DNA from: Platycnemis pennipes | Lineage: Eukaryota; Arthropoda; Insecta; Odonata; Platycnemididae | Direction: 5' to 3' | NCBI GenBank assembly: GCA_933228895.1 | Contig: OW121848.1 | Location: 131,582,615-131,646,614 of the forward strand | DNA length: 64,000 nucleotides | Shown: positions 19,592 through 31,868 of the stretch, piece by piece | Numbering within the stretch: position 1 is the stretch's first letter | Layout: each line of letters opens with the position of its first letter | The notes under the pieces: model-generated | Database searches by the model: none | What the model was told of the DNA's origin: nothing | What the model saw: only the letters and a program-made list of their open reading frames with translations | Position numbers and translations under genes: made by a program

Positions 19592-22055
19592 ATTGTGATT
19601 GACCGTGTTCTATCTTCAGTTTCCATCCACCATATAAAGGCAGGGAATATGGTATATCGTTACCAGCGTGATGGTCGCACAACATTTCTCAGTTCCCTAA
19701 AATTAAACAAATTTAACTTCAAACATAGTTCTTGCTGAGTGTACGAATTACCTATAGGTAGTAGCTCTTGTTAAATAAATGCAACATTAACGCGACAGTG
19801 AAAAATTAATGACTGAATCAGTTTCACTGATAAAGTGAAGATTCCTTTCTTTACCAATATTATTTATTATTTACAGATTGAAAAGCTGTGTCCATATTAT
19901 AGGTATGCATCCACTCCTTTTTTTATTTGAAAGGGACATAATCCTCTAAAATTGGCTAATGTTAGCAACTGCCACTGCGGTTTGGCACTTTAGTATGTAC
20001 CTTTAAGTACACATAATTTGTAATGTGAGGATTACGTTCTCGCTTCATTGTGACCGATGAAAAAATTGCGACAGCACGAACGCTTGTCTTACAAATATTC
20101 TCCAGTAATTTCGCCCGATGAGTCTGCTAGATCATTGACTTTCCTGAATACATATTTGCGGTACATATGCGATATATATACGCTTCAAAATATACACTCA
20201 ATCAAGGGGGTGATATACATTCGAGAGTCGTTTCGAGCTGGTGAACAGTTTACTAATCGAATTTTAAAGGAGTCAAGAGCCATATTATTAATGGAGGCGG
20301 AGCCAAGGTTGTTTATTTACGTCACCCTGAGACTGAATGGGAAGTAGGTGATAACGTTAACTTCCGCCGGCAGATGTCATTAAAATTCTCTGGTTTTAAA
20401 AATAAAATTCGCTCGCACAGATTCTGGATCTCCTTTGCTTTTTCTATTAAAGAAAAATAAATATTTTGCCGAAGTAACTATTTCCATATGAACTAGAGTT
20501 GGAGCGCATATGGAGACCGCTACTTTAATTTCTGGGCCCCAAATAAACCCGTCAAAGAGTCCGGTTAAGCTGTAATTTCTAGGGATCTAAGCCGTTTCTT
20601 AGGTTTGTGTTTCTCTCAGATAGATATACCTCAGTTTTTACATTACTCTTACTACATATGCATTTTATCCTGTGGACAGTACGTGTGGCAGAGGGTTCAT
20701 CAGGGTCACCAGCCATGAGGATGGACCTTTACCGAAAATTCTTTACGAGTTAACAATGGGGAAGATTGTAAAAATTGTAACTATGAATTAAAATTTATTT
20801 TTTTTAATTTTAAATTGTAATTCTTTAAAAACTAGGTTTTCGGCAACTTAATAAGACGACGTCATCGGGTATCCAACACATGACGTCACGGCACGATATT
20901 TTATGAGCGTTGTTTAGCTGTTGTGCGTGGAGATAAGTTATTTAACGAATGAATTGCGAAAACTGTTGTATCTATCGCATTTGTTTAATGCTATACACGA
21001 CTAAATAATGAAACAAATTCGTTTTTTAATTTGAATAATATTTGATAATAATTCGTATTTTAATTTGAATATTGTGAATCGCAACGAGAAAATACCCCAT
21101 AAAATATATAATACCTGTATGTATAGTGCCCTGTCTGTTTTTACTTCGGGAATCTCTCTTGCGACAAAGCAATCGCTGTTTTTTTAAGGAGGCAGCCACC
21201 ATGAATTAGTCAACCAAAGGCATATTGTAGAAATGAGCTTTTTTAAATGATTTTTTCAGTCATTTTTTTCGATCAAGGAAAGGCTAAAAACCACAAAACA
21301 ATATAATCACTTCGTTTTCTCATAAAACAACCGTCTTTTTCCGTAGCAATATGGAACTTTACCGTTCAGTGATGTCCTAATGCGTTTCATGTCACGTGAC
21401 TTTCGTCAAAATTCGGGAACATTTTCATAGAATATCTTTAATCTCCGTGGTTAGCATATAAAATTTTGCTTTTATATTTAAATTTGTGAGAAAATGTCGT
21501 ATTAAATACATCATCATGCATCACGAGTAACAAACTTCACGTATATTCCCTTTTAAGGTTGGTGCATGATTTATTTGTAAGACATTCTTAACGTTCAAGT
21601 CGTGTAATGGTTGTAGAAAAAACTAATTCTTGAATTTCTCAGTCCGAGTGTTAACCCTCGGAATACTGAGATCCTACAGAGAAAATACAATTGCTTTCGT
21701 ACACGCTATCGTGATATTTTAATTTTACTTAATGATCTACGATTCCACGACATGAGATTGGCATGAGGTCATCCAGAAATGTGGCTGGATCTGTGAACAC
21801 GCTCAGAATCACCGAACGTGATGTCAGCAAAGAAATAGCTCGGCCTCAAAACGTTTTAAAATGCTGGCGTAAAATATAACTTCTCGCACGACTCGTGACT
21901 ATAAATTCCATTCCGAAATGTTTTATTTATACCACATTCACCAGTGTGACCTACCCCAGTGACATCACCAGCTCTGTAAAACCTTCCAAGGTTTGCCAAA
22001 GAAGGCCTCATTTAAGTGATCCTGTGGGTCGTGAATCACATGAAACATTCATTCT
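19592..22055. other. Long unassigned AT-rich stretch
   Basis: No gene seen. An open frame at 20057-20347 (96 codons) has no recognisable domain. Two ACGTCA-type sites occur at about 20858-20888. A possible decayed SINE tail lies near 20560-20640. Confidence 0.5.
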
Positions 22056-22135
22056 TCCGGCCTCGGTGGCTGCGTGATGAAGTCCTCGCCAGTCATCCAC
22101 ATGGTCGCGAGTTTGGAACCCACTGCGGTTTTTTC
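22056..22135 (+). mobile_element. tRNA-like SINE head (second SINE type)
   Basis: CCGGCCTCGGTGGCTGCGTG starts a tRNA-like stretch, with GGTCGCGAGTTTGGAACCC as a decayed B box. The same opening (CCGGCCTTGGTACC) is at 47690. The arms do not close into a tRNA. Confidence 0.45.
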
Positions 22136-22342
22136 GCTTCCCAGAGCACTAATGTGTATACTCGTCTGAATGCTATATACCCCAAGGTGAAAGGCCAATG
22201 ATACTATTCCCAGAGGATGCAATGAATACATATTGAAAACTGCTGGGCTCCAAAAGCACTCAACAGCTGGTCCTTGTTGATTCGAATGCATCTCACACAA
22301 CACATCAGACGGTTTATGGAAAAATCTATATTTACTGACTAA

Positions 22343-22420
22343 TCCTCCAGCCACTTTGAGGGTGAGTGGTAGGGGGCAGGTTGTCACCAAACATGCTCTA
22401 CATAGGTAGTACATGCACTA
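22343..22420 (-). mobile_element. CR1-like LINE 3' tail scrap
   Basis: Antisense tail: CCAGCCACTTTGAGGGTGAG, TGGTAGGGGGCAGG, CACCAAACATGCTCTAC. Only the last part of the 3' UTR is recognisable. Confidence 0.55.
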
Positions 22421-24740
22421 AAGTTTACCTATATATTTATATACAAGGTAACTAAGGAGATATTTCTATAAATATCATGCAGACACGCCACAAATTCTAC
22501 TTTTCATCACAAATGCAGAAAACATTTGAGAAGTACTACAAATATGCATTATACATGTTATTGTTTCCTTCAGAAATTATTTAATCCTAAATGAAATCCA
22601 CCATCTCTGTTTTTTTCATTAATCCGGCTTCATATAATATGTATAATTTCATTTCCACGTTAAGGTAAATTTATTTTATAAAGGCATAATAGCCTGAGAA
22701 GTCTTGTTATTTTTGTGGGGTAGAATTGTTTGCGGAAAGAAGGAATGTATGAATATATGCGCAAGGTATTTCTCTTATTGTCCTTAAAATCCTTGTTGTC
22801 CTTAAAATAGTGGGACACGCCTAAATATTAGTGATTATTATAGGGCTGGGGTTAGCGACTGGATCTCGAGTGCGAACATTTTTTGTCTATTCGTCGCGTA
22901 TAATTTTCAAGGTGTCAGTTATTGAGCCTACTCATCATATCGTATATTTCATCCTTGTATTCCTCAAATGAAGAGCTAGGCTGCGGAAAACTGAGAATAT
23001 TCGTCATGGAATCGGTAAACCTGTGAGAACCTTTAGCTGTTTCCATCCTCTCCACTCCCCTCAAAAAATGAATGTCTTTTTTTGGTTTTGGAAATGCAAT
23101 AGTGTCGTAATTTATATACCTACAGAACATAAAAGACAGTTTATAAACATTTGAACGTATTAACAATTTAAAATACCTCTCATCTATGCATATTAATTTT
23201 GTAGCGTGTCAGTCATTCTGTAGCCGTTTTGTTTTATTTTGAGCTAAAAGAGTGAGGTTTGGTGCGTTGAGTGTGTAATCTCTGTCTGTATGATGTGGTG
23301 GTAGTTTTGGATTTTTAGCAGTTTGTGGTGCATAGAAAAATGCAAAATAAAAATTGGTGTTTTCCCTATCTTTTAACATGGGAATCCAGTTGCTATGCAT
23401 ATTTGTTTACGTTGCTAAGTAAATGTGTTTACGTTTTTGGTAAAGGGACAAAAATTGGATTGACGAATTTGAAGAAAGTGGAATTAGTTTCATCAAACAA
23501 TTTTGCAAGTATGAAAATATTAATTGACGTCTTCGATGTGCAGACAGTGAAATAAAACAATTTTTGCCTACCGGCCCCGATCATGTGTATGAAATGTGAA
23601 TATCAAAGCTAGGCGTTTTGAAGTAGGTACTTTTCTAACAGTTGAAAGAAGGTTATAAAACTTACATTGTGTATTAATGTTTGTTGCTAAATCAGCAGGT
23701 TAATTCGAAAATACACCCACCATTTTAAAATCATCAATGGCTGTGCTACACCCAAACCATTCCGTTTTTTATCAATTTAATATAAAACATTCACTTATCT
23801 CCACCTAAAAGATATAGGTACCTTTATAATTATCTTAAGGTCCTGTGAGTACTAAGGCCATTTCGCACCTTTAATAAACCAGATTAAAAACAAGTGTTCG
23901 GAAAACAATACTTGGTAAGTATGTAGATTACTTAGAAATATTGTAAACTATGAGTGGACACGATAGGCTCAACTCTGTATTGGTCATGTGGCAAAAGAGT
24001 TGCATTTAGAGCTGTTGGGCAGCGACAATGCGTCTTAAATTTTGGGTAGTAAATTCACTTCATGAAGAAATTTTAGAACGTATTCGACACGTTTGAAATT
24101 GTCACCCAATACCTCGTTCACATCCCCAAATATTTTGTGGTGCTTGCGTTACATCCTATATTTTACACAGTAGACAAGCAGGTGTTTTACCTAAAATATT
24201 TCCAAAAGCTTAGAAAACCAATTCTAACATAAATATACCGAGACGATGCCAGAAATATATACACCAACCTTTACATCTCTTTGGGTATACAAAAACATAT
24301 AGGATAATTAGAGTTGGTCACATTTCTCTGTAAATAAAATAGCCATTCCCTTCTCTCTGCATACAAAATGCTCATGAAAAGTTGGTGCACAAAAGTGTAA
24401 AAAAATGTATAGACTACTTTGAGTAATTAAGTGGTAAGTGCCTGCCTGAAGCACAAGCACTACTGTCACCTATTGGTAATGTGTAATCAGTAGTTTCCAA
24501 ACACTTAGTAAGACCTCATTTGACACTGGAACACAAAGCTCCCCTCAAGAGCACCAGACAGAGACTGCCTGCAAAGCAGGCCGCAGGTCTGCTAATTAGT
24601 TATTTATTCAAACAATTAAAACAAAAATGCATTTCCTGCTGGCAATACTACTTTATTTTTTGTTGTTTATTTACGACGTATCCATGGGGGCGTTTCGTGA
24701 CGCTAAAATATCTTTAATTCCAACTTAAATTATAAACAAG
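22421..24740. other. Long unassigned AT-rich stretch
   Basis: No repeat, RNA gene or coding region recognised. The open frames at 22915-23166 and 23209-23400 (minus) and at 23325-23555 and 24520-24717 (plus) have no family signature. Confidence 0.5.
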
Positions 24741-25310
24741 CAATGTGTTTTAAAGTAACCTTAGTATTATGCGATGCCAGAAGTTTATTAAACATTCCGT
24801 CCACTGCTACAACATTCATCGCTATTGGCTTGGCGGGGCGTCTCCGCGAACTTTTCGGCGCGGCAAAAGGGGAGAGAAATAATTGCAATGGGATGCCATT
24901 CCGACCACGCAACCGCTCGAATGCGATACTCGACGCGTGCAACCTCTCCAAACACCCCTTTTCCACCCCATTCCCCACCCTCCTCACCCACTAATCTCCC
25001 CGCTGCGGGGAGCGGCGGCGATGACCAGCCACTTCACTTACTGACCGATGGATCTACGATATGCGATCTCTCTCTTTCTCTCCCCCCCTCGATTGAGACC
25101 CTTTCATCGCCAACTCCTCGCACCCGCCGCCAGAAACATAAACAGACTGGAAAGAAACGCTTCCCTTTCACTAGCGAGTGACGTCAGCCGCTACAACTCG
25201 GCCTTCTCCGCGGTGATCGCGATGTTACGCTCCGACGGCGAGCGATTCCGTAATGCTCCTGGCACTCCGAGCATTCATTCGAATTCTGAGAGTCATTTCT
25301 TTTTTCTTTT
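24741..25310. promoter_or_regulatory. CpG-rich patch, possible promoter region
   Basis: It stands out from the AT-rich surroundings by CpG content (GGCGGGGCGTCTCCGCGAAC, CGCTGCGGGGAGCGGCGGCG) and by open frames of 67-118 codons on both strands, which come from high GC. It holds a full CRE palindrome, TGACGTCA, near 25179-25187. No TATA box, splice pattern or conserved protein is evident, so the promoter call is inference. A first exon of a gene lying outside the window is an alternative. Confidence 0.3.
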
Positions 25311-25445
25311 TTTTTGACCGGCTATTAATATATCACAGAGTAACCAGATGGGTGCGGGTTAAGGCAAAGGAGACCATGCAATTACTCTGAATAAGCGAGC
25401 GTACTATTCTGTAGAATTGAGTAGTTTCATATGCTCTAATCATAA

Positions 25446-25923
25446 AGAGAAAGCTAGGCTTTATGAATAGAGTACTTGGGAAATGTGATGAGAAGACAAA
25501 AGAGCGATGTTTCTTTTAACTAGTTTTGCCCCATCTTGAGTATGCAGCCAGTGTATGGGATCCGAATGAATTATGTTTGATCAGAGAACTAGACAGTGTG
25601 CAGCGTAGAGCAGCTAGGTTTGTTAAAAGGTGTTACGATAAGTAAGTAGTGTATCAGAGTTAATACAAGAATTAGGGTGGGAATCATTACCAGAGCGTAG
25701 GTTAAAGTACAAATTAAATCTATTACTGAAATTTAAATCCGATAGTTTTACTGAAGATGTTAGGCATATATTAAAAACACCAGCGTATTATGCTAGGTTC
25801 GACCAGATGCATAAGATTAGAGAAATTGTCGTACTGATAGATTCAAAATGTTATTTTCCCCCGTACTATAAAAGAACACAATAGACAGCATAGCAGAGGG
25901 ATAGGTAGGGGAAATATTTTAGT
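25446..25923 (+). pseudogene. CR1-like LINE-B, C-terminal RT ORF fragment truncated at 3' end
   Basis: It covers the C-terminal region of the subfamily B ORF (CDEKTKERCF, HLEYAASVWDPNEL-like, then DSFTEDVRHIL, TPAYYARFDQ and GIGRGN), with stops and frameshifts. It ends inside the ORF near 25923, without the 3' UTR and GTAGAT tail that every normal insertion should have. Confidence 0.78.
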
Positions 25924-26840
25924 CTCTATATTTCATCGAAATCAACTCTACAAAAATCAGCAACATCCACATCTTATTGTCGTCCGGTTGCCTTGAAACT
26001 TGAAAATTTGCAGTTTTAATTTACATCACCATGACTATGTAATTTTTTTCGGCTATTTAAATTACTGCAATTCCCGTCGCCACAACAATGGTGGCTTATA
26101 TTTGCCGAAGACCCCCACTAAAGCTTGTTCTCGACAGAAAATAAGTTATCTATAGCTTTCATTCCAAGAATGTTGTGGATATTACTTAATCTATCGTTAA
26201 AGCTCCGTTCTTGCAATCAATCCGATCTTTATTACGCAAACATAGAAGGAAAAGTAGACTTCAATGACATTAGGAGACTGTGCATTTATCCTTTGACTTT
26301 CAAAGTATATTTTTTCTACGCATTTTGAAACATCCACAATCACAACATCAATCTGGCGTAGAAACGAGTGTTTGTATTCCAACTAGTGCTCTGTTTGAAA
26401 TGATGTATTGTTTTTCACCTAGCCTTAAACTATTACCGCTTGACACATAATTAAATGATTAGTATTTAATTGCTGTTTAATTATATAATAACAATTTAAT
26501 AATGTATAATTACTATTGGCGTATAGGAATTTTAAATTTGACTCATAAGTGGAAAATCCGTCATAGAGTCTCGGAAGTAATGAACAAAGCCAGCTTCATG
26601 TAATTGCATGGCCAATAACTCAAAGAATATTAATCTTTCTACGTATGAAAATTAATTTCATGTGCTGTCTTCTGTATTTATCTGACGTAAGCACTCGCTA
26701 CTATTGAGACGTCGTACTTTTCCAGAAATTAAGAGAGCGTGAATAATGATGGAACGTAACAGGAAACTGATGAGTTATAGATCTATGCACTCGCGGAAAA
26801 GTAGGTACTATAATTAAGCATAAATTAACTAAAAACTGAC
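25924..26840. other. Unassigned AT-rich DNA
   Basis: No gene or repeat recognised. The open frames at 26125-26328 and 26197-26382 (minus) overlap each other and lack domains. Confidence 0.5.
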
Positions 26841-26986
26841 ATTTCAACCAATGGAAAGACCGTGAACTACCCGCGAAAACTTTAGCGGCGTTACCCGCTT
26901 AAACTGCAATATAGCAAGATATTCCACAGAGAAAAAAAAATCATTCATATTGACCGGGACTGTTTTTTTCTTTGTGGAGTATCTTG
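26841..26986 (-). mobile_element. SINE-2 (tRNA-Phe-like), short copy
   Basis: Minus-strand element of 146 bp flanked by a 12-bp duplication CTAAAAACTGAC (26829-26840, 26987-26998). It opens with CAAGATACTCCACAAAG, the inverse of its own internal CTCTGTGGAATATCTTG. Next come a remnant of the tRNA-like head (CAGTCCCGGTCAATATGAAT) and the tail CAGTTTAAGCGGGTAACGCC...GTTTTCGCGGGTAG. The better copy is at 61422. Confidence 0.7.
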
Positions 26987-27029
26987 CTAAAAACTGACGA
27001 ATATGCACTCGCGGCAAATCTAACCACCA

Positions 27030-27075
27030 ACTAAGTAACTAACTAACTAACTAACTAACTTAACTAAGTTAACTA
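27030..27075. repeat. TAAC microsatellite
   Basis: A run of (CTAA)n/(TAAC)n with small interruptions. Confidence 0.85.
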
Positions 27076-27186
27076 ACCACTGACATATTTTGATTACATT
27101 GGTGTAGGTCGGAAAGTACCTTCGAAGTGGAAATAATTATTCCCTGGAGAGTATTTCTGCATTTTTCCCAGCGTCTGATCACGGGT

Positions 27187-27712
27187 TCATCTACATAATA
27201 CCCTGCAAGCCACCACAAGGGTGTGTGGCAGGGGTGGGGGGAATTCTCAGCAAAAATGCACTACATATCATGCATTTAAAAGGATTAGTAGTCTAAACTG
27301 CACTATTTAAAAAGATAAAAATAGCAAACTAAGCATGCAAAAACGTGCTGTTAGTTGGGTTACCTTCAAGTCCTCATACCAACATGCAAATACCTATGCT
27401 ATGTATTGATTCACTCGTATTGGACATATTTACCGCTATTCATATACCTAATTGTACGAGGAAAAAAAGACATTTTGAATCTGTCAGTTCGGCAATCAAT
27501 TTCTCTAATTTTGTAACCATGGTCCAGTCTACCATAGTAAGTTGGTGTTTACAAAATATTTTCAGCGTCATCACTGAAAATATTTTCTTGGAATTTATTT
27601 AGGAGATTAAGTCTAATATTTCAACCTGCGACCTGACAATGATTCCCATTTTAATTCATTTAATAGACTGGTTACGCTAATATAGTTATCGTACCTTTAC
27701 AAATCTTGCCGA
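27187..27712 (-). mobile_element. CR1-like LINE-A, 5'-truncated copy
   Basis: Antisense: the tail CATCTACATAATACCCTGC and 3' UTR at the low end, then the C-terminal ORF segment up to TACAAATCTTGCCGAT near 27712. Stops and small indels show that it is inactive. Confidence 0.82.
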
Positions 27713-28704
27713 TGAATCGGGTTGCCGATCGGGTTGTAAAAATTGGTTGTACTGGAAAGAAGTATTTCTCGTGTCATTGGATTGTAAACATTGAGTAACT
27801 TCCTTTCTTTGTTTTTATTAATATGGTGTACATTTTGTCTGAGGATAGTACCATTGTGTTTTTTTCGCTTTTGCTCACTAAATTGCATTAAAGTGAGCTA
27901 AAGGAGAGCTTTAATGATTTATCTCATTAAATTCATCAGAGTAGAGCAAATTGCTTAGGATTTACCTTGTCAAGTGTCTAATGGAACGATATCATAACGT
28001 GAATATACGTGCTTAAAGTAGTTAATATGTACCTACTCCTTTAACAGCTTTGATCGTCTGCTCTCAGAATTAAACTACGCGAGTTCATCATTTTGCTCGC
28101 GTGTCCCTACGCGAAAAGTCTCAATAGACCCTGGAACATGAAGCTTTCAGGGTATGGATAAAAAAGTTCAAGCATCATTCCGTTTCTTCTCGTCTCTTGA
28201 AAGCCGCATTCACAGGCCTCCGTGAACGCATTTTTTTATCCTTCCATAAACCGTGGGAAAGTTTACGTTCCGTTTATTGCTTAAGGCTCACGCGTGTACA
28301 GAAGGAATCCTTCAAGCACACGAATCAACAAGCAAACGAGATCCTAGGTCGACGCAGTGTTTATAATTTTGGTGCGTCAGTATATTTGCTCTACTCTGAG
28401 ATAACCATTCTATTGTGCACACACTACAGGTTTGCGAGTTGTAATATCAGCATCAACAAGCCTGACGTCAAGGGTAAGGGATGAAGAAACAAGGAGGAAG
28501 AAGAGCCATTGTGATAGGATATTCGAACCGTGTTTTTCTGACAGCTGACAGAACAGCGTAAATTGGTCGTAATCCAATGTCATCGCAGCCTTCCATTAAA
28601 TCCAATTAAGCTCACTAGGTACATAGTACAAAGTAGGTTTAACTAGTACATTAATTTTTTTAATGAATGCTCCACAGGGTTAGAACGAAGCTTAGCGCCT
28701 CCAC
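27713..28704. other. Unassigned DNA
   Basis: No element recognised. An open frame of 95 codons at 28197-28484 has no known domain. Confidence 0.45.
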
Positions 28705-28790
28705 GAGAGGATCTTCATCTGCAGAGTACCGAGTAGTCCACCAAAGGGGGTTTATGGCAGGGGGTTCATAATCATCAAACATGCAATACG
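28705..28790 (-). mobile_element. CR1-like LINE 3' tail, decayed
   Basis: TCATCTGCAGAGTACC, GTTTATGGCAGGGGGTTCAT and CATCAAACATGCAATAC are degraded matches to the antisense LINE tail. Confidence 0.5.
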
Positions 28791-29465
28791 GACGTGAACT
28801 ATATTATCTTCCGCTTAATTAGACAAACCTGTAAGATATAAATCCATCAAGCACGTGTGACTAAACGGTTAGTGTGTCAGATAGAATATAATGTTCACTA
28901 ATGTGTTAAATGTTTGTCATTATACATTGATTTATGATTCCCCCAGGGATGTAACGATGCAGTTAAGATGAGTATTGAGAATATATTTCAGATGCACTTC
29001 AGGCTAATCTAATATAACACCTATCGATCTGGACATTATTCACTTTTATGATTTTTTTATTATTGTTTGCGAGAAGAAAGGCATTTGAAATATATTTTAA
29101 TGGATGGAGGAATAGAGCTGAAATAAATTTAGATTGGAAAATTGCGTCTCGACTTGTGAAGTAATGAGATGGTTTGGTAATTAAAAAGGCTAGCCTCTCA
29201 GTTATAAGCCAGATATCCTGAATAAATGTTCGGGAGGAGATTCGTATCTTGATAAATATCTAAGGATTATTTCCTGGCAACCAGATCTTCTTACCTAGTA
29301 ACGATTGACACAACCTGGGGGAGGTCTAGCTCCCTTTCCCCACCTTCAAAGGATCCTAGAATCCACAGATCATTTGGAACGATGTTTCATAAGCTAGTTA
29401 TATCCTTTTCCATGTATTAGATCGATGAGTTGAAAACTGTAGTTTTTCTATGATTTTGTATTTTT
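28791..29465. other. Unassigned AT-rich DNA
   Basis: Nothing recognised. Confidence 0.45.
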
Positions 29466-29530
29466 GAATTTACCACCCACACACCCTCCTGGTGGCTCGC
29501 AGGGTATTACGTAGATGTATTACGAAGATG
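29466..29530 (+). mobile_element. CR1-like LINE 3' tail scrap
   Basis: CCACACACCCTCCTGGTGGC, TCGCAGGGTATTACGTAGAT followed by GTATTACGAAGATG. Only the last 60 bases of a sense-strand LINE copy are present. Confidence 0.65.
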
Positions 29531-30548
29531 AATGTACGTACATACGAAGGGGGTAGTTAGGTCAAGGAGAAGGAACGGAAGATTACTCGGCAGAGAGTTA
29601 CGAAGCTGAATAATTCCTCACAATACCTTCTCATCTGTCTCCATCGTTTTATCTCTAGAAGACGCCGCACTTATCCGTACTGTAGGATGTGCAGTAAGCA
29701 AATAACTGTAGGTCTCGAAAGTTTGAGGAAATGACTTTGTTTGAAATAAAGAAAGTTTGTCTTTATAAGTACCGAGCATTTTCGGCGTCAGGTTTCTCCC
29801 TTGCCTAAGGTTACTGTCCACCTGGCTACTGCGGCTGGCTCAAAACAAACAAGAGTTATCTGCCAGAGGATATTCAACCGGTTTATAAAATAGCTGTGAT
29901 TTATACCGCGATGAAAGCATTGTGGTAAACGCGTTGCTAAAGTGGCAATAAAAAAAACATATTCCGAAATTCAGCGATCGAATATGGTTAATTAATGGTC
30001 AAAATTATAGGGGAATGGCCATGATCAAGCACTAGTGTTTTTAAATTACAAGATAGACTCTCGCGAGGTCTCAGTCACTTCCGGTTATTACAAGTGGTGA
30101 GGCTTTTAACCGGTTTAACTAGAAATTCGAAAATTTAATACTCATCTGTGGTTAGAGAGTTATGATATCCTAATGTTAAGCAAATGCCTCTTTCAATTTT
30201 TCCCATCAATCAGAGGAATTCTCTGTGCAACTGATTAAGCAATTGAGATACAAGTGTTCATGCTTTTTCGAGCCTGGCACGTTTCCCAAGCAAGCAGCCT
30301 GAAGCAGAATTCCTGTGTCCCATTTTCCTTCGGATTTCTTCTCTGCAATTTACAGTTTACACGAGCAGCTGAATTTCCAATAGCTTTCCCTATGGTGAGC
30401 TAAGTTTGCAGAATAATTTGAATAAATAAAATAGTGCCCGAGATTGTCGGGAAAAATTATCCAATTTTAAAAGGAATTATCATCAAAAAACGTTGAAGCA
30501 GGCCATAGAAGAGAAATAAACGTCGAAAAATCCTCCAGGGAATATTAC
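29531..30548. other. Unassigned DNA
   Basis: Nothing recognised. The minus-strand open frame at 29618-29821 has no domain. Confidence 0.45.
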
Positions 30549-31078
30549 GTGTTGTCAAGCCAAGCTACTCCATTCAGGGGACATTCCTTCAAAAGAAGAA
30601 TCTACTTAGAGCTGGAAATATTAGTGTTGAAGTTAGGAAACAATTCATCACAACGCACATACATCTGGAGCCTGTTGCTTTACGGCAGCGAGGCATGGAC
30701 GATCACAGCAGTGGAGAAGAAAAGGGTGGAATCACTCGAAATGTGGTACTACAGAAGAATGATGAAGATTAAATGGATCGACCGAATAAGTAACGAGGAA
30801 GCCTTAAGAAGAGTGGAAGAAAAAAAAGTCTTCTGAATACACTACGAAGAAGACGGGACAACTAAATTGTGAGACATGATGGCCCGATGAAGACAAGCGT
30901 TGTGAAGGATAAGTGAATGGTAAGAATACAAAGGAAGGCCTCGTAAGATATGACAAGTGATGAAGGATGTGAAAGAGGAGAACAATGTAAATATGAAGAG
31001 AATGGCCGATGGAAGAATTCAGTGTAGAGCTGCATCAAACCAATCCCAGGATTGCTGACTAATGATGATGACAAGCCA
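30549..31078 (+). pseudogene. RTE-like LINE, C-terminal RT ORF and 3' tail
   Basis: The segment TYIWSLLLYGSEAWTITAVE followed by KKRVESLEMWYYRRMMKI and NEEALRRVEEKK is the typical C-terminal region after the RT domain in RTE-type and related LINEs. After a stop at 30834 the match continues in other frames (GRWKNS, SCIKPIPGLL) to the CCAGGATTGCTGACTAATGA tail. It lacks the EN and RT catalytic parts and is broken by stops and frameshifts. Confidence 0.78.
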
Positions 31079-31500
31079 AGCGTTGTGATTAAAACATTTT
31101 AGAGAGTGTAAATTTGAGAGGAGAAATCAAACTGGTCTTTTGCCGTATCACGGAGAAAATCCATTCCTTGAGTCTTAGCTTGAAATAGTATGCTAGCTAT
31201 TGGCTTGACGCACTAAGCTGATAGACACAGCTCAGTTTTTAGGGCCAAAATGATGATTATTTGTGGTGATAAAAGTTAAAAGAGAAATGGTAATGTCATC
31301 AACTTTTTCTACGCGAGTGAATGACTTGCCTGAAACTTCTTACTATCTATTTCGTCGTTACGTCCGATACGGAGAACTCTGCATTTTTTGAGAAACTGGA
31401 AAATGTTAAGTATGCGGAATGTTTAAGTATGAATACCTTCATGCAACATTATTAGAGTTGCTAAATTGATACAAATGCAATGGAAGGGTATCGGAAACCA
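31079..31500. other. Unassigned DNA
   Basis: Nothing recognised. Confidence 0.4.
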
Positions 31501-31502
31501 AT

Positions 31503-31545
31503 CTACATCTACATAATACCCTGCGAGCCACCACGAGGGTGTGGC
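31503..31545 (-). mobile_element. CR1-like LINE 3' tail, very short
   Basis: Antisense ACATCTACATAATACCCTGC followed by GAGCCACCACGAGGGTGTGG, cut off after 43 bases and joined to unrelated sequence. Confidence 0.6.
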
Positions 31546-31589
31546 CACAAGGCCGCATAGCTAAATCATAGGTAGGTAAAAAATCGGTA

Positions 31590-31868
31590 GAGTAGCCTGT
31601 AGTGAATGAATCATGTATTAAAAACCAATAATCCCTTTCTTATCATGTTGATACTAACCACCTAGCTGCTTGTGACCCTATTATCTAGCATGTTTCCATT
31701 AAATATCCTAGTTGCATGTCAATAGTGCATGTTTGGTGATCTTCACCCCCTGCCACACACCCACGTGGTGGCTCGCAGGGTATTACGTAGATGTAGATGT
31801 CCCCCCTGCCATAAACCATCGCGTTGGTTCGGAGGGTATTACGTAGATGTATGTATGTACATGTAGAT
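31590..31868 (+). mobile_element. CR1-like LINE-B 3' UTR with duplicated tail
   Basis: Sense-strand B 3' UTR (CTTGTGACCCTATTATCTAG, GCATGTTTGGTGATCTTCAC, GGGTATTACGTAGATG) ends near 31798. A second tail copy (CTGCCATAAACCATCGCG...GTATTACGTAGATG) follows at 31799-31868. Confidence 0.75.
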
